From Actinoplanes sp. L3-i22 (GTDB taxonomy: Bacteria; Actinomycetota; Actinomycetes; Mycobacteriales; Micromonosporaceae): a stretch of DNA of 64,000 nt. Every line of letters starts with the position of its first letter. Position 1 is the first letter of the stretch. The position numbers and the translations under genes were made by a program. Of this stretch, positions 57,279-64,000 are shown one piece after another. The stretch lies in assembly GCF_019704555.1 (NCBI RefSeq), contig NZ_AP024745.1, positions 7,820,501 through 7,884,500 on the forward strand, in the 5' to 3' direction. A model generated the notes under the pieces. That model ran no database searches, was not told where the DNA came from, and saw nothing but the letters and a program-made list of their open reading frames with translations.

Positions 57279-57959
57279 ATGACCGCACAACCCGGCATCG
57301 ACACCCCTGACGCCCGCGGGCGCACCGGCCTGGACCGGGCGGGCCGCGACCTGGCCGGCAATCCGGACGTCGTGGTGCGGGAGGTGGAGCTGCTCGCCAC
57401 GGCGTGGCACGTGCTCCGCCGGACGACCTATGACTATCGGGGGCGCGACGGCGGCTGGAGCCGGCAGCAGCGCGAGACCTATGACCGCGGCGACGGCGCG
57501 ACCGTCCTGCTCTACGACCCGGCGCGGCGGACCGTGCTGCTCACCCGGCAGTTCCGCTATCCGGTGTATGTGAACGGCCACCCCGACGGCATGTTCGTGG
57601 AGACCGCCGCCGGCCTGCTGGACGGGGACGATCCGGCGGCCGCGATCCGGCGGGAGGCGAGCGAGGAGCTGGGCGTGGTGATCGGCGAGCTGGAGCCGGT
57701 CTTCGCGGTGTGGACGAGTCCGGGATCGGTCACCGAGCGGGTGCACTGTTTCGCGGCGCCCTATTCGGCGGCGTCGCGGGTCGGGCCGGGCGGCGGGCTG
57801 GCCGACGACGGTGAGGACATCGCCGCGGTGGAGCTGCCGTTCGCGACCGCGCTGGAGCGGATCGAGACCGGCGAGATCGCCGACGCCAAGACGATCATGC
57901 TGCTCCAATGGGCGGCATTGCGCGGGCCGTTCCGGCAGGCCGCCCCAGCAGAGCGATAG
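57279..57959 (+). CDS. Nudix hydrolase (ADP-ribose/GDP-mannose pyrophosphatase type)
   Basis: 226 aa. The Nudix box GLLDGDDPAAAIRREASEELG is intact (REASEEL metal site). Preceding VLLTRQFRYPVYVNGHPDGMFVETAA and following TSPGSVTERVHCFAAPY place it with the NudK/NudF-like sugar-nucleotide pyrophosphatases, active as dimers in the cytoplasm. TAGATT (57267-57272) ends six bases before ATG 57279, a leaderless pattern. It is divergent from DeoR. The response regulator begins 20 bp after its stop with its own -10. Confidence 0.88.
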   Translation: MTAQPGIDTPDARGRTGLDRAGRDLAGNPDVVVREVELLATAWHVLRRTTYDYRGRDGGWSRQQRETYDRGDGATVLLYDPARRTVLLTRQFRYPVYVNGHPDGMFVETAAGLLDGDDPAAAIRREASEELGVVIGELEPVFAVWTSPGSVTERVHCFAAPYSAASRVGPGGGLADDGEDIAAVELPFATALERIETGEIADAKTIMLLQWAALRGPFRQAAPAER

Positions 57960-57979
57960 GAGTGCCATATATTTGCGCG

Positions 57980-58429
57980 ATGGCAAAGACCGAGCGCGTC
58001 CTGGACGTCCTGATCGTCGACGACGATGACGCCGACACCCTGATGATCGAGGAAGCGCTGATGGCCGCCAGCCCCGCGCCGGAGGTGCACCGGGTCGCCG
58101 ACGGCAGCGAGGCGATCGAGTACCTGCGCCGCCGGGGCCGGTACACCGAGGCCCGCCGTCCGGATCTGATCCTGCTGGACCTCAACATGCCGCGGATGAG
58201 CGGGCACGAGGTGCTGGCCGAGGTGAAGGGCGACGACCAGCTCAAGAGCATCCCGGTGGTGGTGCTGACCACGTCGACCGCGCTGCCGGACATCACCGCG
58301 AGCTACACGCGGCACGCGAACGCGTTCGTCACCAAGCCGATGGATCTCGACGGGTTCGAGGCCGCGGTCGGCAAGATCAAGAAGTTCTACAACGAGACCG
58401 CGGTCCTTCCGGGGGACACAGAATCGTGA
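57980..58429 (+). CDS. single-domain response regulator (Rcp1-like)
   Basis: 149 aa, a CheY-like receiver with no output domain. Acid pocket DDDDAD at 14-19, phosphoacceptor Asp in LILLDLNMPRMSG (about Asp69), Thr in VVVLTTS and Lys in FVTKPMD are all present. The longer Rcp1-type spacing (EYLRRRGRYTEARRPD) marks the group that partners phytochrome-like kinases. No kinase is adjacent. TATATT (57968-57973) ends six bases before ATG 57980, so it is probably transcribed alone and leaderless, although read-through from the Nudix gene is possible. Confidence 0.9.
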   Translation: MAKTERVLDVLIVDDDDADTLMIEEALMAASPAPEVHRVADGSEAIEYLRRRGRYTEARRPDLILLDLNMPRMSGHEVLAEVKGDDQLKSIPVVVLTTSTALPDITASYTRHANAFVTKPMDLDGFEAAVGKIKKFYNETAVLPGDTES

Positions 58430-58451
58430 AACGCCTCACTCTCCGTAGAGA

Positions 58452-58555
58452 TTAGGCGAGCCTTACCAGCGCTTCTAGCTGCGCAAACACCGGTTCGGCG
58501 GGATCCCGGCCGGCAGGACGAAACTTGATCTGAACCTAGGTTGAAGTTTTACAGT
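58452..58555 (+). promoter_or_regulatory. fprA upstream region with an iron-box-like site and a palindrome
   Basis: TTAGGCGAGCCTTACC (58452-58467) resembles the IdeR/DmdR iron box (TTAGGTTAGGCTAACC...), with matching outer TTAGG and ACC but a changed centre. Further on, TTGATC (58525-58530) and TACAGT (58550-58555) could be -35 and -10, with the perfect palindrome AACCTAGGTT (58533-58542) between them. Confidence 0.45.
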
Positions 58556-58624
58556 TCCTGTTCGCCCGGAGGTCGATCTTGGCTGGGCGGGTTTCGCTGC
58601 TACGAGTTGAGTGAGGGAAGCGCC

Positions 58625-59971
58625 ATGGACCGCCCCCTGAGGGTCGCCGTCATCGGAGCCGGCCCAGCCGGCATCTACGCCGCCGACCACCTCATCAAAG
58701 CCGACCCGGACGTCACCGTCGACATCCTCGACAAGCTGCCCACCCCCTACGGCCTGATCCGGTACGGCGTGGCACCCGACCACCCGCGGATCAAGGAGAT
58801 CATCAACGCGCTGTTCCGGGTCCTCGACAACCCGCGCATCCGGTTCATCGGCAACGTGGCGTACGGCGTGGACGTCAAGCCGGAGGAGCTGAGCCGCTTC
58901 TACGACGCCACGATCGTCTCGACCGGCGCCGAGAAGGACCGGGCCCTGGACATCCCGGGCATCGACCTGCAGGGCAGCTTCGGCGGCGCCGACTTCGCCT
59001 CCTGGTACAACGGTCACCCGGACGTGTCCCGCGAGTGGCCCCTGGAGGCCACCGAGGTCGCCGTGATCGGCGCCGGCAACGTCGCCATCGACGTGGCCCG
59101 GATCCTCGCCAAGACCGCCGACGAGCTGCTGGTCACCGAGATCCCGGACAACGTCTACCAGGCGCTCAAGGCCAGCCCGGTGACCGACGTGCACCTGTTC
59201 TCCCGGCGTGGCCCGGCGCAGGTCAAGTTCACCCCGCAGGAGCTGCGCGAGCTGGACCACTCGCCGAACGTCGAGGTGATCATCCACCCCGAGGGCATCG
59301 AGTTCGACGAGGGCAGCCTCGAGGCGATGCGCAAGACCCGGCACGTCAAGATGTGCGTGGACATTCTGCAGAACTGGGCCGTCCGCGACCCGCGGGACCG
59401 GCCGCGCCGCCTGCACCTGTACTTCCTGCAGGCGCCGGTCGAGGTGCTCGGCGAGGACGGCAAGGTCGTCGGCCTGCGCACCGAGACCCAGGAGCTGACC
59501 GGCGACGCCTGGGTGCGCGGCACCGGCGAGTTCACCGACTGGCCGGTCCAGGCCGTCTACCGCGCCGTCGGCTACCTCAGCAGCGCGCTGCCGGACCTGC
59601 CGTTCGACACCAAGACCGGCACCATCCCGCACGCCGCCGGCCGGGTCCTGGACCTGGACGGCGAGCACATCCCCGGCATGTACGTGGCCGGCTGGATCAA
59701 GCGGGGCCCGGTCGGCCTGATCGGCCACACCAAGGGCTGCTCCGGCGAGACCGTCACCAGCCTGCTCGCGGACATGGACAAGCTGCAGCAGGCGCCGCAG
59801 CACGACCCGTCCGAGGTGATCTCCTACCTCGAGCAGCGGGGCCTGCCGTACACGACCTGGCAGGGCTGGCAGAAGCTGGACGCACACGAGATCGCGCTCG
59901 GCGAGCCGCACGGCCGCAAGCGCGTGAAGGTCGTCCCCCGTGACGAGATGACGACCATTTCCAACGGCTGA
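58625..59971 (+). CDS. fprA: ferredoxin/adrenodoxin-type NADP reductase FprA
   Basis: 448 aa FAD flavoprotein. VAVIGAGPAGIYAADHLI (8-25) binds FAD; LPTPYGLIRYGVAPDHPRIK is the adrenodoxin-reductase signature; VAVIGAGNVAIDVARIL (about 145-161) binds NADP; GWIKRGPVGLIGHTKGCSGETV closes the FAD site. It passes electrons from NADPH to ferredoxins serving P450s and other oxygenases. AGGGAAG precedes ATG 58625. A GC-rich terminator follows seven bases after the stop. Full length, no defect. Confidence 0.93.
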   Translation: MDRPLRVAVIGAGPAGIYAADHLIKADPDVTVDILDKLPTPYGLIRYGVAPDHPRIKEIINALFRVLDNPRIRFIGNVAYGVDVKPEELSRFYDATIVSTGAEKDRALDIPGIDLQGSFGGADFASWYNGHPDVSREWPLEATEVAVIGAGNVAIDVARILAKTADELLVTEIPDNVYQALKASPVTDVHLFSRRGPAQVKFTPQELRELDHSPNVEVIIHPEGIEFDEGSLEAMRKTRHVKMCVDILQNWAVRDPRDRPRRLHLYFLQAPVEVLGEDGKVVGLRTETQELTGDAWVRGTGEFTDWPVQAVYRAVGYLSSALPDLPFDTKTGTIPHAAGRVLDLDGEHIPGMYVAGWIKRGPVGLIGHTKGCSGETVTSLLADMDKLQQAPQHDPSEVISYLEQRGLPYTTWQGWQKLDAHEIALGEPHGRKRVKVVPRDEMTTISNG

Positions 59972-59977
59972 TATGGG

Positions 59978-60005
59978 TAAGGCCCGTCCGGAAGGACGGG
60001 CCTTA
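59978..60005 (+). terminator. fprA terminator hairpin
   Basis: Perfect 12-bp stem TAAGGCCCGTCC (59978-59989) / GGACGGGCCTTA (59994-60005) capped by a GGAA tetraloop. It starts six bases after the stop. The tail has no T-run. Confidence 0.85.
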
Positions 60006-60082
60006 CTGGAAGGCGGCCGACCGGCACGGGAGCTCACGCCAATGTAGCGGATCTCGACCGTGGCGATCGGCCGCCACCTAGC

Positions 60083-60107
60083 CCGGCGACCCGAACCGGG
60101 TCACCGG
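60083..60107 (-). terminator. cold-shock gene terminator hairpin
   Basis: Stem of 11 bp with one G-U pair on the minus strand, CCGGTGACCCG / CGGGTCGCCGG, three-base loop, 15 bp after the cold-shock stop. Confidence 0.65.
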
Positions 60108-60121
60108 ACAGCTTTCTTACT

Positions 60122-60325
60122 TCAGAGCGGACGGATGTTCTCCGCCTGCAGGCCCTTCTGACCCTGGGTGACCTGGAACTCCACCCGCTGGTTCTCCTCG
60201 AGGCTGCGGAAGCCGGAGGTCGCGATCGCGGAGAAGTGCGCGAACACGTCGGGGCCGCCGTCGTCCTGAGTGATGAAACCGAAGCCCTTGTCGCTGTTGA
60301 ACCACTTGACGGTGCCGGTCGCCAT
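60122..60325 (-). CDS. cspA: cold shock protein (CspA family)
   Basis: 67 aa, a single OB-fold cold-shock domain. RNP1 KGFGFIT (about 16-22) and RNP2 VFAHFSAI (about 28-35) are intact; the start [10 protein letters not shown] is the standard family N-terminus. It binds single-stranded RNA/DNA and loosens mRNA structure. AAGGAG sets ATG 60325. A terminator lies between it and the upstream methyltransferase, so it has its own promoter and a leader of at most about 110 nt. The gene symbol is by family; actinomycetes have several copies. Confidence 0.95.
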   Translation of the reverse strand: MATGTVKWFNSDKGFGFITQDDGGPDVFAHFSAIATSGFRSLEENQRVEFQVTQGQKGLQAENIRPL

Positions 60326-60438
60326 GACCACTCCTTGTCGATTTTCGTGCTGACTACTTGGTGCTGGTGAATGTTGGTGCTGGTGGAGCCGGTCTTGCAG
60401 GTACATCTTGGTGCGAACTTCTCGATGTGAACAAACAA

Positions 60439-60476
60439 AAAACGCCTGTCGGGCCGAGATGCCCATCAGGCGTTTT
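60439..60476. terminator. bidirectional rho-independent terminator
   Basis: AAAACGCCTG (60439-60448) / CAGGCGTTTT (60467-60476) with an 18-nt loop. On the minus strand the stem is followed by TTTTTTGTTTG, ending transcripts of the 60533 gene before the cold-shock promoter. Confidence 0.85.
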
Positions 60477-60532
60477 GAGAACGTCTCAGGAAACCAGAAG
60501 TTGCAACGCCGTCACCGTAGCACGACGCGGGC

Positions 60533-61210
60533 TCAACGAACCGACCCGAGGACGGAAACCTCGGTGATCCCGGAGTCCTCCGCCGCGCCCAGACCGGTGA
60601 TCCGATAACTGCGCAGCAGCTGCAGCCAGTGCTCCGGAACGTGCCCCCGGCCCGGGTCGCCGACCAGGACCGCCGCGCCGCGGGCCATCGCCCGGCGCAG
60701 GAAGCCGGCCATCCGGGCGGCCAGGTCACGGTCGTAGAAGACGTCCCCGACCAGGACCACCTCCGCGTCGCCGCCGTCGCCGTCGAGCAGGTCCCCCTCG
60801 ACCAGCCGTAGGCCCACACCGTTCACGTCGGCGTTCATCCCGGCCGCCGCGCAGGCGAACGGATCGATGTCGTTCGAGGTCACCGACGCCGCGCCGGCCT
60901 TGGCCGCGGCGATCCCGGCCACCCCGCAGCCGCAGGCCACGTCGAGCACCCGCCGCCCGGTCACCAGGTCCGGATGGTCCAGCACGTACCGGGCCAGGGC
61001 CTGACCGCCGGCCCAGGCATTCGTCCAGAACGGGTAGAACGTCGTCCCCGCCTGGATCTCCAGGCGCGCCTGGAGCACGATCGCGTCGTCCGCGAGATGC
61101 ATCAGCAGCTCCGGTACGAACGGCAGGCGAACCAGCCGTAAGCCGTCGTATCCGTCGTCGCTGGAGGTCGCCAGAAAGCGCTCGAGCTGGGTTCCACTGG
61201 TACGCGGCAC
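60533..61210 (-). CDS. class I SAM-dependent methyltransferase (METTL20/ETFB-Lys type)
   Basis: 225 aa. Features: FYPFWTNAWAGGQALARYVLDHPDL before motif I VLDVACGCGVAGIAAAKAGA, then SNDIDPFACAAAGMNADVN and GDVFYDRDLAARM (post-motif DxFY, as in the METTL20/nicotinamide-N-methyltransferase group, which methylates lysine or small amines). The protein target is unknown. GTG 61210 has GGAG six bases upstream. It is separate from the CFA-like gene (132-bp gap) and ended by the terminator at 60439. Confidence 0.85.
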   Translation of the reverse strand: MPRTSGTQLERFLATSSDDGYDGLRLVRLPFVPELLMHLADDAIVLQARLEIQAGTTFYPFWTNAWAGGQALARYVLDHPDLVTGRRVLDVACGCGVAGIAAAKAGAASVTSNDIDPFACAAAGMNADVNGVGLRLVEGDLLDGDGGDAEVVLVGDVFYDRDLAARMAGFLRRAMARGAAVLVGDPGRGHVPEHWLQLLRSYRITGLGAAEDSGITEVSVLGSVR

Positions 61211-61342
61211 GGCACGCTCCGATCGTGAGTGCCGCCACAGGGCGCAGAACGGCCCGTCCGACCTTACGCGACCGCGCCAGGTCCCACCCGCGGCGTGGTC
61301 ACGAATGACACGTCGGGGTGTAACCTGGGCGGCCGCTTCCGA

Positions 61343-62509
61343 TCAGGCGGTTTCCGCCGGGTTGTACTGCAGGGTCCACCGGTACGCCTGCACCAGCCGG
61401 GTGTCGAAACCGGACGCCGACCCCCACAGGAAGATCCGGAACCGGCGGTAGAGCTCCTCGCCCCACCGGGCCACGATCTCCTCCCGCCGGTCGTCCAGGC
61501 GCTTCGCCCATTCCCGGCACGTCAGGTAGTAGTTGTGCCGGTCGTCCTGCACGCTGAGCAGGTCGAACGGTGACCGGGCCACCTGGCGGAGGTACTGGTG
61601 CAGCAGCAGCGGCGCCGAGCGGCCGGGGTAGACGTACTGCTTGAAGAACGTCGACGCGGTGTGCTTGCGCCGCATCGCGAGCGCGTCGAGATAGACGCGC
61701 CCGCCGGGCTTGAGCAACCGCGCGTACGTCTTCAGGGTCGCCTCGTAATCCGGCAGGTGCTCGGTGACGCCCATGTTCACGATCGCGTCGAAGCGTTCGT
61801 CCGTTCGATACCGCAGGATGTGCTCGCGCACCACGGTGACCGGCAGTTTCTCCCGCGCGAACAGGTCGGTGAGGAACCGCTCGGACTCGACCGCCAGGGT
61901 GACAGTTGTCACGTCGATGCCGCGGCGGGCCGCGTACTCCGAGAAGGCGCCCCAGCCGCCGCCCACCTCGAGCACCCGGTCACCCGGTTTGACCTGCAGG
62001 TCGTCGAGCGCGATGTCGAGCTTGCGGGTGACCGCGTCCTCCAGCGGCTCGTCGTCGCCGGCGAACACGCCCTGGGTGTAACAGCGGTGCCGCTCGTCGA
62101 GGAAGGTCAGGAAGAAGTCCGACTCCTCGTCGTAGTGCTGGGAGATGGCCCGCCGGTCGTGGTCGGTCTTGCCGTGCCACAGCGACGGCGCCCAGCGGCC
62201 GAGGAACGCGACGGGATGGAAGTCGGAGAAGAACCTGCGCATGTTGAGCGCCGCGCCGAGGTCGCCCTCGACGTCGACGTGCCCACCCAGGTACGCCAGA
62301 GCGACCTGCAGTTGATCGAGGGACGCCAGCGCGTCGTGGCCCGCGTCGTCACGGACCACGATGCGGAACCTGGACGGGGTGGACTCGCTGACGCCGTACG
62401 ACCGGGTGACGCCGTCGCGGGTCAGGATCTCGAAGGGGATCGGTGTGCGGTCACGGAAGAACTCGTCGTAACGCCGGCTGAAGACGTCGGCCAAGGAACG
62501 CCGCCTCAT
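61343..62509 (-). CDS. cyclopropane-fatty-acid synthase-like methyltransferase
   Basis: 388 aa. The N-terminal ~110 residues are the CFA lipid-binding extension (LQVALAYLGGHVDVEGDLGAAL). The SAM domain has ISQHYDEESDFFLTFLDERHRCYTQGVF, motif I VLEVGGGWGAFSEYAA, NMGVTEHLPDYEATLKTYARLLKPGG and the end YRRFRIFLWGSASGF. CFA enzymes add a methylene to unsaturated phospholipid chains at the membrane. The usual CGWG and EMIEHVG residues are GGGWG and GVTEHLP here, so this is a divergent branch whose chemistry could be simple methyl transfer. Start ATG 62509. Confidence 0.83.
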   Translation of the reverse strand: MRRRSLADVFSRRYDEFFRDRTPIPFEILTRDGVTRSYGVSESTPSRFRIVVRDDAGHDALASLDQLQVALAYLGGHVDVEGDLGAALNMRRFFSDFHPVAFLGRWAPSLWHGKTDHDRRAISQHYDEESDFFLTFLDERHRCYTQGVFAGDDEPLEDAVTRKLDIALDDLQVKPGDRVLEVGGGWGAFSEYAARRGIDVTTVTLAVESERFLTDLFAREKLPVTVVREHILRYRTDERFDAIVNMGVTEHLPDYEATLKTYARLLKPGGRVYLDALAMRRKHTASTFFKQYVYPGRSAPLLLHQYLRQVARSPFDLLSVQDDRHNYYLTCREWAKRLDDRREEIVARWGEELYRRFRIFLWGSASGFDTRLVQAYRWTLQYNPAETA

Positions 62510-62570
62510 GCCGAGATCTTCTCACCAAATTCCGCGCCGCACACCCGTCAATATCGACGGATCCCCGGGG

Positions 62571-63815
62571 TCACACCCCGGCCGGCGCCGGAGCGGGCAC
62601 CGCCTGCTCACGAAGGCCCCAGGGCGAGCCGTACGCGGTGAGCAGATCCAGGAACGGCCGCGGCGGGAACGCCTCCGGGCCGAGCACGCCCGCACCGGTC
62701 CACGCGCCGGTCGCGACCAGCTCCAGGGCGACCACCGGGTTGATCGCGGTCTGCCAGACCACGGCCTGACTGCCGTACTCCGCCATCGACCACTCGTTGT
62801 CGACCACGTGGTAGAGGTAGACCTCGCGCGGCACGCCGTCCTTGGTGCCGGTCACCCAGGTGCCGGCGCAGGTCTTGCCGCGCATCCGGCTGCCCAGCTG
62901 CGCCGGGTCGGGCAGGCTGGCCGCCACCACGTCCCGCGGCGACACGGTGACCGGGCCGTTCGGGCCGGGCACGATCACGCCGTCGGTCTTGTCCAGGCCG
63001 ATCTGGTGCAGGGTCCGCAGGGTACGGATGAAGTCCTCGCCCAGGCCGTACTTGAAGGTCACCCGGCGGGCGTCCACCCAGCGCGGGATGAGCAGCACCT
63101 CCTCGTGCTCCACGTTCACGCACTGGACCGGGCCGATCCCCTCGGGGAAGTCGAACATCTCCGGCTCGCTGAACGGCGCGGTGGTGAACCAGCCGCGCTC
63201 GGCCTCCCACACCACCGGTGGATTCAGACACTCCTCGATGGTGGTCCAGATGTTGAAGCTGGGCGCGAACTCGTAGCCGTCGACGGTCAGGTTGCCGCCG
63301 TCGCGTACGCCGATCTCCTCGATCTCGTCGAACAGCTCGTCGGCCGCGTAGCGGGCGAAGACGTCCGAGAGCCCGGGCTCGACACCCATGCCGACCAGTG
63401 CCAGGGCGCCCTTGCTCGCCCAGACCGTGTGCTCGGCGAACTGGGCGTCGCCCAGCTTGACGCCGGTCTTCCGGTACGGCGCGTCGGGGTGCGGCTTGGA
63501 CAGCGACATCGCCATGTCCAGATATGTCACGCCGGACTCCTGCGCCGCCTCGAACAGCGACACCACGAAGCGCGGGTCGGTGGCGTTGAGCAGCACGTCA
63601 CAGCCGGTCCGGCCGATCAGCTCGACAACGCCGGCCGGGTCGGCCGCGTCCACCCGTTCGGCGCGGAAGCGGGGGTCACCGACCGATGCCACCGCGGCTT
63701 GCGCCCGGCCCAGGTCGTAATCGGCCACCACCATCTCGTCGAAGAACCGGCGCCGCGCCGCGATCCGTGTGATCGCCGTGCCGACGCCGCCCGCACCTAC
63801 CAGCAGGACACGCAT
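62571..63815 (-). CDS. saccharopine dehydrogenase-like reductase
   Basis: 414 aa. N-terminal Rossmann fold: VLLVGAGGVGTAITRIAARR, then VVADYDLGRAQAAV and DVLLNATDPRFVVSLFEAAQESGVTYLDMAM; the C-terminal domain has VGMGVEPGLSDVFARYAAD and SPRDVVAASLPDP. It belongs to the carboxynorspermidine/saccharopine reductase group, NAD(P)-linked enzymes of lysine or polyamine metabolism; which one is not decided. AAGGAGCAGG sets ATG 63815. It shares a 115-bp divergent gap with the gene at 63931; AT-rich TGATAACT in that gap may be its -10. Confidence 0.88.
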   Translation of the reverse strand: MRVLLVGAGGVGTAITRIAARRRFFDEMVVADYDLGRAQAAVASVGDPRFRAERVDAADPAGVVELIGRTGCDVLLNATDPRFVVSLFEAAQESGVTYLDMAMSLSKPHPDAPYRKTGVKLGDAQFAEHTVWASKGALALVGMGVEPGLSDVFARYAADELFDEIEEIGVRDGGNLTVDGYEFAPSFNIWTTIEECLNPPVVWEAERGWFTTAPFSEPEMFDFPEGIGPVQCVNVEHEEVLLIPRWVDARRVTFKYGLGEDFIRTLRTLHQIGLDKTDGVIVPGPNGPVTVSPRDVVAASLPDPAQLGSRMRGKTCAGTWVTGTKDGVPREVYLYHVVDNEWSMAEYGSQAVVWQTAINPVVALELVATGAWTGAGVLGPEAFPPRPFLDLLTAYGSPWGLREQAVPAPAPAGV

Positions 63816-63930
63816 GACCTGCTCCTTCCTTGCCTTTCAAACGCCAGAGTTATCAGGGGCCCCGCACAGATCAAACTGTCTCGGAGGTCGTAAGGTCAAC
63901 TGTGTTGGCATAAGAAGGTCGAGGTGAGCG

Positions 63931-64000
63931 ATGCCGAAGGCAGTGGTCAGCGAGGAACGGCGGCGCCGGCGCCGGCCCACGCGCAGCGGCAAGGTGCTGT
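63931..64000 (+). CDS. start of a probable TetR family regulator (truncated by window end)
   Basis: Only 23 codons are visible: MPKAVVSEERRRRRRPTRSGKVL. The Arg-rich start followed by TRSGKVL is like actinomycete TetR/AcrR regulators just before the HTH. GAGGTGA precedes ATG 63931. Too short to be certain; the partner would be the divergent reductase gene. Confidence 0.45.
   Translation, partial: MPKAVVSEERRRRRRPTRSGKVL

Overview
The window is very GC-rich, with G/C strongly preferred at third codon positions, frequent GTG starts, many 4-bp ATGA/GTGA gene overlaps, an F420-type PPOX oxidoreductase, a SigE-family sigma factor, five LacI regulators and a lone FprA. Together these point to a free-living, differentiating actinomycete, most likely Micromonosporaceae (Actinoplanes-like). 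This taxonomic call is inference. It looks like chromosomal accessory or catabolic territory. I see no rRNA, tRNA, CRISPR array, transposase, integrase or phage gene.

Layout. 0-5.5 kb: the 3' part of a PL9 pectate lyase, two tandem LppX/LprG-like lipoproteins with duplicated leaders, an SDR, a lone 5'-3' exonuclease and an unusual alpha/beta hydrolase. 5.5-6.2 kb: minisatellites and a DnaA-box repeat. 6.2-15.8 kb: a 62-aa orphan, then a co-directional run of a membrane anti-sigma-like protein, SigE-family sigma, acyltransferase, a secreted protein with a C-terminal sorting-like tail, a PIG-L deacetylase, GT2, an exosortase fused to an ATP-grasp enzyme, UDP-GlcNAc 2-epimerase and a HAD phosphatase. 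This run reads as a cell-surface glycan and protein-anchoring locus and is the best candidate for an undescribed system. 15.9-31 kb: regulators paired with transporters or enzymes (DUF5937/MFS, PadR/FAD monooxygenase, LacI/MFS), an operon of a hypothetical protein, an APH-type kinase and a cREC-like receiver, a MerR-redoxin fusion, a PPC-domain protein, methyltransferase, lipoprotein, DUF1963 and aldo/keto reductase. 32-36.4 kb: a 1338-aa kinase/response-regulator/PP2C/RsbW fusion with a STAS partner. 36.6-43.2 kb: a decayed DUF6807 gene, SRPBCC, hypothetical proteins, a LysR/MFS pair and a PHP protein. 43.3-55.8 kb: a carbohydrate region on the minus strand (LacI, ABC transporter, Gfo/Idh, DUF6807, cupin), a second LacI, altronate dehydratase UxaA, a beta-helix lipoprotein and a third LacI. 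56.5-64 kb: DeoR, Nudix, response regulator, FprA, cold-shock protein, two methyltransferases, saccharopine-dehydrogenase-like reductase and the start of a probable TetR gene.

How it fits together. The PL9 lyase, UxaA, ABC importer and LacI genes suggest uptake and breakdown of plant uronates or glycosides, with palindromic LacI-type operators before the permease operon and uxaA. Gene expression here relies heavily on leaderless mRNAs: about twenty genes have an A/T-rich -10 hexamer ending exactly 5-7 nt before ATG/GTG, and in several regulatory regions operators sit on these promoters. Intergenic gaps carry two copies of a 101-bp element with paired DnaA boxes and a 141-bp foldback palindrome with a second partial copy.
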